A stretch of 64,000 bases of DNA, from positions 167,001 to 231,000 of the forward strand of contig JAUJYZ010001014.1 of the NCBI GenBank assembly GCA_033675265.1, in the 5' to 3' direction. The stretch comes from Actinostola sp. cb2023 (taxonomy: Eukaryota; Cnidaria; Anthozoa; Actiniaria; Actinostolidae). A program made the translations under genes and the position numbers. The notes beneath the pieces are model-generated. The model saw nothing but the letters and a program-made list of their open reading frames with translations, had not been told where the DNA came from and did not search any database. Shown in pieces: positions 1 through 13,668 of this stretch; positions within the stretch are counted from its first letter, which is position 1, and each line of letters begins with the position of its first letter.

Positions 1-317
1 TTTTGAAGCCCATTTGTTTGTATCTAATTGAAGTGCAAATTATGTTAATGAAGCAAGATGTAAACAATGACATCAGTGATCGATAGAGTTGTTTTCGTAT
101 GAGTGGGAAGTACTTGCGGTACAGTTCGTGCCGTGTGGTGATCGTGCCGTGCCACACATTCTGATTGGTTGAGTAATGATTTTGCGTACTCTAATTTGTT
201 ATTAAATAGATGTCTTCGATTCTGTGCAGTGACCATAACTCCATGCTGTAGATTTCCCACTCATTTGAAAACTACTCTAAAATACAATTATTCTGGCTTC
301 TTATGACAGCCATAAAT
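1..317. other. No gene recognised
   Basis: AT-rich sequence without a convincing reading frame, RNA gene or terminal repeat. The short ORF on the minus strand shows no domain and no codon pattern that would mark it as real. Confidence 0.5.
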
Positions 318-692
318 GGGCTTGTAACACCTGCCACATGACTTTTTAAATTTTCACCGAAGACAAACGGAAATACCATAACTTAAGAGCATACTAAAAT
401 TAGTAAAATTTGAAAAGAATCAAGCAAATAAGAAAAAAGTTAACGGCTTTCAAAGTTTCCCGCTTTGACAAGGATTTGTATGGGTTTTTCGCTTGGAGGG
501 CAAGCGTTGCCTTCCAACCGTACATTCCATACAAAAAAGGCAAAGTTTGAATGCCTGTAACTATTGCCCTATTTACGTATTTCCCTTCAAACTTTCCACT
601 TTTACTAACTTTAGCATGCTCTTTCCAGTTATGATATTTTCGTTTGTCTGCGGTGAAAATTTAAAAAGTCATGTGACAGGTGTTACACGCCC
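318..692. mobile_element. Hairpin (foldback) MITE-like element
   Basis: The ends are inverted copies: GGGCTTGTAACACCTGCCAC at 318 and its near-perfect complement ending at 692 (GTGTTACACGCCC). The match continues inward for about 120 bp per arm, so most of the element folds on itself. It has no coding capacity. The flanks share only AT, so the superfamily cannot be assigned. Confidence 0.7.
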
Positions 693-3053
<2,361 letters not shown>

Positions 3054-3208
3054 CAGGAGTGGGTCCAGAAATTTCTGAGAGAGGGGGGACCAAACGTAAA
3101 TTTACTTCAAACGTGATAAAACTAGATTCTAAGATAAAACAATTAATTGAACCTCCGGTATGACAGGGGGGTCTGGACCTTCCGACCCTCCCCCTGGATC
3201 CGCCACTG
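3054..3208. mobile_element. Short hAT-like MITE remnant
   Basis: The right end read in reverse is CAGTGGCGGATCCAGGGGG, typical of hAT-type termini. The left end CAGGAGTGGGTCCAG is a diverged partner. The adjacent 8-bp flanks do not match, so it is an old or truncated insertion. Confidence 0.4.
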
Positions 3209-3340
3209 TTATGTGCTACCCTCGTTAAATAAAGTCCTTACCTAACCTGTGTAAATGCAAGTAATAATATTAATCTTTCAAAAACTCTTTCAATATTCCA
3301 GTCCCCAATGTGTGCAAAGAATAATAAACAATTAACTTAA

Positions 3341-5497
3341 GGTGGCTCACCTTGATTACTCAGACGCACACTACCCCAACTTTGAACGGCTGATACTTCA
3401 CTGTCTGAGCTCGGTCGGGTAAACTGCGTCACACATTTACTAGAGTTTGAATGAACTTTCCAAAAAAGTAGCTTTGATTGACATCGGCGTTAACATAGCA
3501 ATGATAGGCTGACGTCTTAGTTTTTGCATATCAGTAATTTTCTCGACATCTAGACCTAAACTTTTAAATCGACTAATGTCTCTTATATTCTAGATGGAGA
3601 TCTTCAAGACTGCAAAGTTTGACAACATTCTATGAGAGCGTTTTTGAAATATATTGGATTGAATATTTTCCAGCAAAAATGTAAATATTCGCCTTACTTT
3701 CTGTTATATCATCGATGCCAGTGTTTTCCTGACAGATCGAAACAATGTTTTCACCATATATCATTACTATGGCATAAAACTACTTGTCTTGAAAGTTTCA
3801 TCAAGTTTGATGCACTAGATTTTAGTCGATGAAGCAAAAGTGATGTCATAAATATGCTCATTTTACTTACAGAAGTAACGTCTTTGTTACGGAAGCTTTT
3901 ATTTCAAAGCCAGTGGATATATATTTTTAAAAGTCTTGAGATCTGAAGTCTATCATGTCATGCTATATCTCTGTAAATTGCAAGCGCATTGAACATTTTA
4001 AGGGTGCGAAATAAAACTAAAAGTATAAGGGACGTTTGCATTCATCTTCAAAAGTTTCATTGCCGTATTATTTGTTGACAGTTGATTTATTTCCGGAATT
4101 TGTCTTTTGTCTATATTCTACATATTTCTGTGCTTTTAAATCAACAAACTTGCCATGCCTGCCTGCAACGCTTCGCCGCTGCCGGAGTGATCGTGAAAAT
4201 GCTGATCTTAGTACAATGGCATTGACAGATAGGCTGCGGTCACGCAGATGTAACACGCTTGAAAAAAACTTGTATTCACCTATTGTATTTTCTTTTTGCC
4301 ACAGTAAGTTTGTGTCCAATAAAGTTGTTAAAAACAAAATAATTTTATTAAAACAAACACAAAAACCATAAGATTGTACTGCAAGCTTCGTTTCTTCAAT
4401 GCAATTTAATTTGTGCGCCTTGATGTGCTCATTCAGAATGAAAAAAAAGTGAATGCAACAAAAATATCATTCATTTCTAGAATGACCAAGAACTGTGTAA
4501 CTGCAGTCAAAAATCTGAGAAATTGTCAATGTGAAAACAACAACGAACGCTATCCTACTTCTTCAAAAAATCGTTATGACAGCGTGATAGCTTGTGTGAC
4601 CGCAGCCTATGTCAATGCCATTGTACTAAGATCAGCATGTTCACGATCACTCCGGCAGCGGCGAAGCGTTGCAAGCAGGCATGGCAAGTTTGTTGATTTA
4701 AAAGCACAGAAATATGTAGAATATAGACAAAAGACAAATTCCGGAAATAAACCAACTGTCAACAAATAATACGGCAATGAAACTTTTGAAGATGAATGCA
4801 AACGTCCCTTATACTTTTAGTTTTATTTCGCACCCTTAAAATGGTTCAATGCGCTTGCAATTTACAGAGATATAGCATAACATGATAGACTTCAGATCTA
4901 AAGACTTTTAAAAATATATATCCACTAGCTTTGAAATAAAAGCTTCCGTAACAAAGACGTTACTTCTGTAAGTAAAATGAGCATATTTATGACATCACTT
5001 TTGCTTCATCGACTAAAATCTAGTGCATCAAACTTGATGAAACTTTCAAGACAAGTAGTTTTATGCCATAGTAATGATATATGGTGAAAACATTGTTTCG
5101 ATCTGTCAGAAAAACACTGGCATCGATGATATAACAGAAAGTAAGGCGAATATTTACATTTTTGCTGGAAAATATTCAATCCAATATATTTCAAAAACGC
5201 TCTCATAGAATGTTGTCAAACTTTGCAGTCTTGAAGATCTCCATCTAGAATATAAGAGACATTAGTCGATTTAAAAGTTTAGGTCTAGATGTCGAGAAAA
5301 TTACTGATATGCAAAAACTAAGACGTCAGCCTATCATTGCTATGTTAACGCCGATGTCAATCAAACCTACTTTTTTGGAAAGTTCATTCAAACTCTAGTA
5401 AATGTGTGACGCAGTTTACCCTACCGAGCTCAGACAGTGAAGTATCAGCCGTTCAAAGTTGGGGTAGTGTGCGTCTGAGTAATCAAGGTGAGCCACC
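3341..5497. mobile_element. 2.16-kb foldback transposon in a TTAA target
   Basis: TTAA at 3337-3340 and again at 5498-5501 brackets an element starting GGTGGCTCACCTTGATTACT and ending with its complement. The inverted arms are about 900 bp each (roughly 3341-4240 and 4600-5497), leaving a loop of about 350 bp. The same peptide-like reading appears on opposite strands in the two arms, which shows these ORFs are repeat shadows. A TTAA duplication is characteristic of piggyBac and Kolobok superfamilies. No transposase is encoded, so the element is non-autonomous. The arms differ at scattered single bases only, suggesting fairly recent origin or arm homogenisation. Confidence 0.85.
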
Positions 5498-5612
5498 TTA
5501 ATCCATATTTTCTGCAAAAATATTCAAGTTTTCTATTCTCTTTCATCCAGCCGAATAGAAAAAGTTTCATATTCGATGTGATTACGGGGATTGCAAATTG
5601 GAGGGTATAGCC

Positions 5613-5956
5613 CCCAGGGGGGGGTACTCAGGGGTATCAGTGACGGGGAGGTGCGAATGAGGCCAAACATTTTAACCCCCAAAAATTCCATTACGCAAAA
5701 ACAAGATCCTCAAAAAAGTCCAGCGCCCCAAAATCGTAACCCCCCAAAAGTCCAATTTTTCTCCGCATAAAATCGAGAATGGTAGTAGGATATCATTTTT
5801 ATCAACCCCCAAAAAAGTCCTTGACAAAATCTTTATATCAAAAAAAGTCCACCAGAAAAATGAAAACCCCCAAAAAGTCCCAAGCAGCGAATTTCAAACC
5901 CCAAAAAAGCCTTCGCACCTCCCCGTCACTGATACCCCTGAGTACCCCCCCCTGGG
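5613..5956. mobile_element. 344-bp hAT-like MITE with 8-bp duplication
   Basis: The inverted ends CCCAGGGGGGGGTACTCAGG and its complement are flanked by an exact 8-bp direct repeat GTATAGCC (5605-5612 and 5957-5964). Eight-base duplications and CAGGG-type ends fit hAT elements. The arms match for about 50 bp. The interior is built of repeated C4-6 A4-6 GTCC motifs and encodes nothing. Confidence 0.85.
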
Positions 5957-5964
5957 GTATAGCC

Positions 5965-6614
5965 ATTCAGCCAATTCTCTACTTTCTCACAGCACATAAT
6001 GCTTTGCACCTTGGGGGTAATGCAAAAGCTTAGGCTATGCAGGCTGGGGTGTGGAAATCTAACAAATCAAAGTCCCCTGTGTGGGTCAAATTTTCTTTGA
6101 ATACACTCATTCCCCCCAACACATTTGTCTGGCCAACCTGGGGGTCTACCCCCTCCCTACCCCCCAAGGGAAAACTGCTTTTCAATGAAGTACGTAATGA
6201 TTTGAATGGTTCTGTCTGCAATGGTGGCAAAAGAATTGAACTGAATAAAAAACTAAAACACCATCTGTATTTCTAGAATGGGAACATTCTCAATCTCATT
6301 TCCCATTCCTGTTTTTCCTTTTCTCATTCGATATCCTCAAATAATTGATCTGAATAAAAACAATGTCTAGACATTGAAGGCAAATAAGAAATCAGAACCT
6401 CCCAGGTGGTATTTGAACCAAAACATATAGCTTTTAAAATATCGAATGTCATGCCTGACTTCGTCATTTCCGGATCATATGACCAGGCGATTTGCTGTCA
6501 CATGAAAGTGAGGCTGAAATGCGAGAAGACAGATACGTCTTGGCTTGGGAGGTTGTGGGGAAGAGCGATGTTTCCCTCCTTGGTTCTGCCTCTTGAACAA
6601 AGCAAATATGAACT
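5965..6614. other. No gene recognised
   Basis: Short ORFs on both strands of 6030-6276 overlap each other in a C-rich tract and show no domain. Nothing else supported. Confidence 0.4.
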
Positions 6615-6788
6615 AAAGGTTGGTAGATTGTATTCTGAAGTGTGTAAACGCATATTTTGGACCTTTTTCCGCCGCTAACGTGCGAGAGTCGGAGACATCT
6701 GTTTGCAAAATTTTGTCAGCAGGCACGTTGCACGATTCTCATGAAAATTTGAGTATTGTCTCTTATTTTCGATTCAAAACAATGGCTC
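6615..6788. repeat. Right-end fragment of a TTAA-type element
   Basis: This stretch is closely similar to 32418-32607, including the terminal ...CAATGGCTC followed by TTAA (6789-6792). In the copy at 32 kb the same end closes a bounded element, so this is a solitary end of the same family. Confidence 0.6.
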
Positions 6789-6792
6789 TTAA

Positions 6793-7271
6793 TAACTGAA
6801 AGAGTAGTAAGAAAGAGTTCGCTTTTGAAATCGTGTTTTGGTGCAATTTTTCTCGCTTTTTGTGTCCTTGCTTTGTTTATCTTGGTGTTTGTCAATGATC
6901 AACTGATCATATGACAGCTCTTGTATTCAACTTTTGCCTGTTCTGTTCAATACTCTAAATAAAAGCTCATGTTTTGAAAAGGAGAGACTTTTCAAATCAG
7001 CAGATAATTAATAGGCGCTTTTGTGGTGGATACTTTTCGACGTTTTGAGCTGCCAACAATTGAACGAAATTCTACACCATCGCCATCACATGACATGGCT
7101 TTGCCTTTGATCCTTTGATTGAAATGAGCCGTTCTTGTAATCTTGACCAGTTTTGACTTTTGACTTGTTTTGAAGAAAATAACGAATATCACATGGGACA
7201 GTTTCATGTTTTACTTTGATTAGCTCAAGTCTTGTTTTGTTAGGGGTGGACCATTATAATACTTAGGACGT
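6793..7271. other. No gene recognised
   Basis: AT-rich, no domain-bearing ORF and no inverted or tandem structure noticed. Confidence 0.4.

Positions 7272-7311
<40 letters not shown>
7272..7311 (+). repeat. Uninterrupted run of 40 G
   Basis: Forty consecutive G residues followed by a T-rich tract. Such a run can form G-quadruplexes and is also a classic site of length error in sequencing, so the exact count should not be trusted. Confidence 0.9.
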
Positions 7312-7313
<2 letters not shown>

Positions 7314-7359
7314 GATTTTATTTTTTTTTTTTTGGCACAAATATTTTTTCTACTTGTAT

Positions 7360-8610
7360 TTCTCTGCAGGATTTTTTTGGGGAGTTGGGTAGCTCTGCAT
7401 GTAGCCTGCGTGGCTGGCTCTGGGGGAGGGGAGATGGGTTAGGGGGATTGGGGGGAGGGGTGGGGGAAGGTAAGGAGAGGGGGAGGGGAGGAGGAGGGGG
7501 GATTGGGAAGGAGAGGGGGGGAGGGAGAGCCTGCCCGCAAGGCCGGGTATTTTAGATAACCGCCTACTTTTAAACAATGCGAGATCGAATTTCACCAACC
7601 AATCAAATTGCGCCGGAAATATAAGAAATTACAAATCACCAACCAATCAGGAAGCACCGGAGGTCAAGGGGGCAAGTTAAGCTGTCAAATTCACGCACAC
7701 TACAAAGCTTTGCAATGTCTATACAATGTCCAGAACCCCACAAAAATAGTAAATGCTGGACAAAAATCCAAACTAAAATGCAACGAATTTTCTTTGGGGT
7801 CGGTAAAAGTCAAGAAGTAATAATTTACACTTTATTTGAGTTTAAATAAAGGTGTCTATCTATCTAAGCTAACTTACGTTCAAGGATTTTATTTTAAAAC
7901 TTCTTTGACATTTGAATATTATTATAAGTTGATTTGTTCGCTTCCAAACGCGTTTGATTTGGCGGAATCTTTAGATTCGAAAACCACGATACTCGCCAAA
8001 CGGTTGTGAAGACAACTTGAACTTGAACAATTCAGTTGATGTCTTCCGCCATTAGATTGGACAATTCAGCAGCAAGGCAACCCAGAGTGTTCATTTTGTT
8101 CACTTGGTCTTGGCCTGAATGCTTGACAAAGGTGAAATCACTAACACCACAACACAGCCATTTGTTTCTTCGTTTTTAACTGACGCTAGTAAAAGCTTGA
8201 AAAATCCAACTTTTTCCGAACCCCGTGGCAGTACTAAGCACATCTTTTCCCGATAAAAGGTCTCTTATGGCTTGCTCAGGTTTTAAATCGAACTTCTCTA
8301 ATAAATTAATCTCTTGACTAGACTACACTACAACTTGATATGCTTTGGCTTCGCTTGGTCTGGGATGTGTTAGAATCTAACTGTCAATCACGCGTCACTT
8401 TGGTCATTTTCGACCAATCGGAATTTATGGCCGCCGGCGGCCGTAAATATCTAAAATACCCAGCCTTGCGGGCAGGCCCTCATCCCTTCCCTCCTCCCCA
8501 ATTCCCCTCCTCCTCCTCTTCCTTTCCCCCTGGAGAGGAGGGGATTGGGGAGGAGGAGAGGAGGGCCAGCTACGCAGGCTATTCTGCATGATTTTTTTTT
8601 CTGTCTCACT
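7360..8610. repeat. Purine/pyrimidine-rich inverted repeat pair
   Basis: The left arm (about 7360-7560) runs from a T stretch through CTGCATGTAGCCTGCGTGGC and a G/A-rich tract to GCCCGCAAGGCCGGGTATTT. The right arm (about 8445-8605) is its diverged complement, ending GCCAGCTACGCAGGCTATTC and another T stretch. About 880 bp of unrelated sequence lies between them. The arms are probably two inverted copies of one dispersed repeat, not one transposon, because each carries its own T-rich end. ORFs across the arms are low-complexity shadows. Confidence 0.6.
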
Positions 8611-8865
8611 CTACCTTTCAAATTGATAATTATCGTTGTATTATTGTTGTTGTGATATTTTCTCTTTTATTTTATTTCTTTGTATTTTAATTTTTTTTTG
8701 TTCAGTTCTATTTTAATTTTTGTTTTATTATTGAATTATCTGTGAGTAGGTTATGTGTTCATGTTAATAATTGCTGACGCAGCGAGCGAGCCTGAAGCGA
8801 GCGAGCAAGGAAGCAATTCTAATTCATTCACATAGGCAGAAAAAATCTCGATTTTTACCCGGCAT

Positions 8866-8928
8866 GCAGTTTCCAATAACCATCATGCAATTCTCAAGAA
8901 CCATCATGCAATTCTCAAGAACCATCAT
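8866..8928 (+). repeat. Three tandem 21-bp repeats
   Basis: Unit GCAATTCTCAAGAACCATCAT occurs three times head to tail; the first copy is diverged and the second and third are identical. Confidence 0.8.
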
Positions 8929-9778
8929 GCTTTTCGCGCCAACTCCCACATACGCTATAGCCTGAAGCGAGTTGTTTTCCTATTCAAGCTTTCGCGTTTC
9001 TGATCGGTAAATGTCGTGCCCAAAATCTGTGTCCCTAATTAATTTGTACATGTGTATGTTTCTTTAGCCGGTATATCCTGACTCGTAAGCCCATCAGATA
9101 CCGTATCTTGTGCTTTTCGTGGGAATTGTGTAGTTCAGAAGATCACCGTATTAATTGAGCCGATTAGTGCCGGCTGACCGTGTGTCAGTTTCAAGTGTGA
9201 ATATTCGCATTGAAATCTCAATTATAAGTAATACATTAGTTATTCATAAGCTATCCAGTTTTTCAAATAGACAAATACTATTCAAAACAAAGAAAGGTAG
9301 ACTCGCCTAATAATTTGCATACTTGTCACTTGGCATAAAACAAAACATTTCATAACTACAGTAGTCTAAGCTCTCCGGCACCAACTCTTATCCACAACTA
9401 CTAACATTGCATTCACCGTCAGCATTCACTGCTGTTAGGTAGCCTAGTAATAATTATATCTTAATGTAATAAATAATAATATATTAATATGTTAGTAATA
9501 ATAATAACAACAACAATAATGTGTTAACGTTATATATATTTTTTCCAGATCAAAGAATGGCCCAATCAATAAATCATTTGAATACTGCAAAGATCGCTGG
9601 AACAAGTTGACTTGAAAATGATAACCACCTGGTATGAAATAACCTTTGTCCGGCAATCACATATGACCAAGTATCACTTTTGACAATATTGCCATGTCAC
9701 AAAGAGAGAAGGTCAAATATTATTTTTTTAAATTGACATCCAATCTTTTATTTTCTTCCAAGCCATGTGATTGCTTTT
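8929..9778. other. No gene recognised
   Basis: AT-rich with AAT/TAA simple-sequence patches near 9450-9520. No supported ORF. Confidence 0.4.
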
Positions 9779-9830
9779 GTATAATATAGAGGGCAAAATT
9801 CATCATATTAATTTTACCTCTATATTATAA
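9779..9830. repeat. Short palindrome
   Basis: ATAATATAGAGGGCAAAATT (from 9781) is followed after about 9 bp by its near-complement AATTTTACCTCTATATTAT. It could be a small MITE remnant or a hairpin. Confidence 0.6.
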
Positions 9831-9994
9831 TCATGAATCAATAATTTAATGTCTTGAACTGTTGTCAATGATATTTTCATTTATTAATCCATGCCATTGT
9901 TTTAAAATGATTCCAATAAACTATAGTATTATTGTTTTAAAGTTAAAATGTCTTCATTGAAAATTGAAAATTCAAATATTGTACTTCGTATATA

Positions 9995-10254
9995 CAGTCA
10001 ATATCATTAATGTTGTCCAGCTAAAAAGAGATTAACAATACAATAAATGTTACATGTCTCATTGTATATTCGTTTTACGTGCGTGGAATTTTAATTGCAA
10101 AAGCATAAATCAATTCTGTTCTAATACTGAGGTGATGTTTGCTTTTGAAATTAAAATTCCATGCATGCAAAATTATATATTATGAGAAATATGACATTTA
10201 TTATAGTGTTTTTAAAATCTCTTTTTAGCTGGACAATATTAATGACATTGACTG
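9995..10254. mobile_element. 260-bp Tc1/mariner-type MITE
   Basis: The ends CAGTCAATATCATTAATGTT and its complement lie directly inside TA dinucleotides at 9993-9994 and 10255-10256. The arms match along most of their length (AGCTAAAAAGAGAT pairs with ATCTCTTTTTAGCT). A TA duplication fits the Tc1/mariner superfamily. No coding capacity. Confidence 0.85.
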
Positions 10255-10682
10255 TAATTCAGACCATATTTTCTTTAAATGTTCCAGAAGTGCATTTTTA
10301 ATGAACTTTAAATCTGAAACCTGTGCAAAAGGGGCAGGCCTCTGATCAGCCCAGCTCCAAACACTCTTTTCTGTCTTGTCTTAATGATTGTCCTGACAAT
10401 TGGGTTTTCCACCAATGTTTGGTTGCCACTCTTGTGCAAACAGGTCAGGCCTCTGTGGTAGCAAGGATATGAGTCTGCACTTGCTGCTCACCGGCATGCC
10501 AGAGAGTACATACTGCCCCCCCCCCCCCCCCCCCCCATATCATAAGATCTCTTTTCCACAAAGTTCACAAGTCTTAGTTATGATATGGTCCACCTGATTC
10601 TGTGTTGCCAATTCTTTGTTTACCTCCCGGCCATTTCGGTAGATCACCCCTCCGCAATTCTACTACTGGCTATACTATTAGT
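10255..10682. other. No gene recognised; contains a C21 run
   Basis: A run of 21 C lies at 10516-10536. Nothing else is supported; the ORF spanning the run is low complexity. Confidence 0.5.
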
Positions 10683-11030
10683 TGGGATTGAGGAATCCTT
10701 GCGTTGCTCGTAATGAAGGTAGCAACAACAGTGAAGATGACGAAGAATATGCTCTCTGTTACGACGTTGGTTGCATCTATGAGTTCTAGGAATTCTAGAT
10801 CACAAGGAATAGCCAAGTGGTTATGCTCTAGATTGGCTTTCTAATTAACAGACAAGAAAGTAAAGAGGTATGCTCTTGATTGGCTTTTCAATCGACAGAC
10901 AAGAAAGCAAAGGGTATATCTTGTATTTCTGGCAACATGGAGTGAGGATTGAGGAATCCTTGCATTGCTCATAACAAATATGGTGAAGATGACGAAGAAG
11001 ATACTCTCTATTACTGCATGTTGTACGAAT
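10683..11030 (+). repeat. Two diverged direct repeats
   Basis: The segment beginning GGATTGAGGAATCCTTGCGT near 10683 recurs at about 10947 with GATGACGAAGAA and a CTCTCT-TTAC motif in the same order. A third weaker version is near 13370-13410 (CAACATGGAGTG-G-GTGAGG). This points to a dispersed or locally duplicated repeat, not a gene. Confidence 0.55.
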
Positions 11031-11874
11031 GCAAGTACAGTACATACCGGTAATCTGAATGTAAACTTTTATTGTCATCCAGTCGTCTTCTGTTCACCTT
11101 TCCCTATAAGTTTGATGATGACATTTCTTCACCAGAGAAAATGGCTTCCATGCAATCTCTAGCAAATGGTGCCCTTCCACGTGCACTGTCCTTGGCATTA
11201 CGAATGGAAAATGATAAGAGAAATGTGGCTTTTGTGGTGTCATCAAAACCCAGACTGCTTATGGACGTGTTCAGTATGTCCCCAGGAACATTTGACATAC
11301 ATGGCTTTGGCAGGATATAGAGCCAGTAAAAAACCTTTATTCAAGTAACTCTGTATCCAAACTCTAATACAATTCACGTGTTAAGCTTAGTTATAGTGCA
11401 TTACAAAAAGGGTGAGCATTAGTAAATGACTAAGCTAAGATTCTTATTGATTAAAGTAACAAAATGACTGAGTGAACAAAAGATAACAAATATCTTAAGG
11501 AGTGAAATAAGCTGTAAACGTAGCTTCGTGATACGTCCAGGCATATGGCTAAAATCCTGCATGGCTAATTCGTGTGGGAAAACATTCCTGACCTGACGCA
11601 AACAAAGAATATTCACAAGGATGAGATGGTGTTCTTGCTGCAATGTCCCTAAAATGAAATTTTAATTTTCATATATACTTTTCCGATATGGTTCATGCAT
11701 ATATTTATTTTTCATCACACCTCTATCCTTGATACTCTTTCTCCACAACAACATGCATAGTGGATCATTGATCACTGGGGAACTTTTTAAGAGTGCTGGA
11801 ATGTGTTCTATATCAGTTTTTGTGGCTACTGCTCTTGCGCAGCTAGCCACTATTGCCATCGTCTGAGTTTTCCG
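11031..11874. other. No gene recognised
   Basis: Three overlapping frames of 60-82 codons at 11072-11348 are open on the plus strand and one on the minus strand, but none shows a domain or start context that would separate it from chance. Confidence 0.35.
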
Positions 11875-11906
11875 AAAGTAAGTAAGTAAGTAAGCAAGTA
11901 AGTAAC
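11875..11906 (+). repeat. (GTAA)n microsatellite
   Basis: About seven GTAA units, one of them altered to GCAA. Confidence 0.85.
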
Positions 11907-11914
11907 AATAGATA

Positions 11915-12607
11915 AACTTCGGAACCAATCACCACCCAAGTAGAGAAATCTCGCTCATAGATAAACTACTTCGGAACCAATCACCACCCGAGTAAAGAAA
12001 TCGCCATAACACTTCGTATTACCGAGAGCGAGCCGAGATCGGCGTACGTGCTCAACCGATTTGCTTCCTCATGATTGTCTGCATCGAGTTTTACCTAGTA
12101 AGTAATAATGCTTAGTTTCAGAAAATTCACCAATATTATTTATCACAGCTTTCATTCTGTCTTTCTAAACGGTCAGATGAAAGGTTCTGTAAGTGCTATT
12201 CAACTTTTAGGCCTATGTTTACGCCGAGATTCGCAACTACTCCAACCTGAACTGACAAGACAGCGAAAACAACGCTCGCTGATTTTAAACAATGAGCTCC
12301 ATTTGGAGATACAACAGCCCGTAATGAGAAAACAAAAGCCCTTTAAGGGAATATATGAGCCTCTTCGGAGGATAAATGAGCCTCTTTTGAGGACAATTGA
12401 GCCCCATTGTGGGCCTGATAATTCAGCCCGTTTACGGGACCAATGAAGCCTTTCGGGGAATTGAACACCTTGTATTACAGGGAGCACGTCCTTGTCATAT
12501 TAATGTACCTTTCACATTTGAGTACCTGCTCAACCGTGTATTGCTTCCTCATCGAGTTTCATCGATAACCAATCACCACCCAAGGACCACCCAAGTAGAG
12601 AAATCTC
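11915..12607 (+). repeat. Three dispersed copies of an AACCAATCACCACCC motif
   Basis: The motif followed by AGTAGAGAAATC (or AGTAAAGAAATC) occurs near 11924, 11977 and 12570. The first two copies are about 53 bp apart; the third is beyond the hairpin array, suggesting that the array lies inside a duplicated stretch. Confidence 0.6.
12320..12462 (+). repeat. Array of mini-hairpins with covarying stems
   Basis: A series of about six short units, roughly 20-26 bp each, consists of a stem-loop followed by an AT-rich spacer ending in TGA or similar. The stems change from unit to unit but stay complementary: CCCTT/AAGGG, CCTC-TTCG-GAGG, CCTC-TTTT-GAGG, GCCC/GGGC, CCCG-TTTA-CGGG. Paired changes with a fixed layout suggest that structure, not sequence, was kept. 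A weak ORF on the other strand covers it but has no domain. Confidence 0.6.
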
Positions 12608-13668
12608 GCTGATCTATTTTTGTGCAAATATATATATACCAGTAGCCACATGTACCCCTAAGGGTACCTATTTTTGAAAATATGGAACAAAAGATACTTT
12701 ACCTGTTCTTCGCTGAAACTGAGTCAAGATGACATAATGACATTAAAAAACTAATTGACAAATAAAATAAAAATGCTGATGAACCCCATCTTTGAGGTCT
12801 TGAACACATCAAAATATAATCATGAGCAGAATCATAAAAGAAAACATAAAATGCTTCATTTGTGATATGAAGTGTAGTTATTGCTGTTCTATGAGCAACT
12901 ACAAGTAGTGGTGATAGCATATAATTCTCATAATATGCCGTGTGCACTGATCTAATTTTTTAAATATTGAAAACAAAACTTTATTTGAGCTTAGTTTTTA
13001 TAACAACTGGATATTCCGTTGGATAATTTTGCTTGGCACATGTTAAGATTGTTCTCATCCATACAGGTAGACTTATTGGTTGTAATGCCTTTATATTTTC
13101 TGGCTCCACTTGCCAAGCTAGATTTTATAGATGGAGTCCATTAATTTGCATATGGATGATGGTTCTCGTCGGTGTAGGTGATATAAAATGTTATGGTGCT
13201 GAATGCATATGCCACTGCACCAGGCAGTGGAAAGACGAAATGTAGGCTCATCTATGTTGTGAGGCATTATTTGACACCTACAGAAAGGACATTTGTAGTT
13301 GCCAGGATGGAATGAAAGGGCATGAAAGAATTTGGTGAGATATATTTCGTGGATATACTTCTAGCAACATGGAGTGGGGAGTGAGGGTTCCTCTCATTGT
13401 TCATAGCTAATATAACGAATACAACTTATGTTTGATAACACATTCCAAAGGCTAAAACTAGAACTGTTCACCACAACCTTGTCAGGCAAGTAATGACTAA
13501 AACGTTCTGATCGGTTCCGCCCCTGCTAAAGCTGACCACTTACCTAAACAAAGACTGCAAAGACTGCTTGATCAATGCAAATATAAATGGTTGCAAAATG
13601 TGGCATAGCATGCCCCCTTGTTAGATTGGTGCATCTCCTGGTGAACCATGTCAAAAATTACAATATAA
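12463..13668. other. Non-genic stretch with env-element-like 3' part
   Basis: No intact gene. About 13445-13668 resembles the noncoding part of the env-bearing element seen near 24350 and 45190-45300 (shared GTGGCATA...ATGCCCCCTTGTTAGATT). The transposon at 13669 inserted into or beside that copy. Confidence 0.5.
13173..13272 (+). pseudogene. Possible P-loop NTPase/helicase fragment
   Basis: One plus-strand frame reads a Walker-A-like APGSGKT followed by about 25 residues with a strand-like FVVA stretch, then a stop. This is the arrangement of helicase motif I and Ia in SF1 enzymes. The first glycine of the P-loop is replaced and the frame is closed on both sides, so if real it is a small relic. 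Chance similarity is possible. Confidence 0.25.

Noticed and set aside
4036..5206. Paired ORFs on both strands within 3341-5497
   Set aside because: Reverse-complement arms of a foldback element, so similarity comes from the repeat and not from coding constraint.
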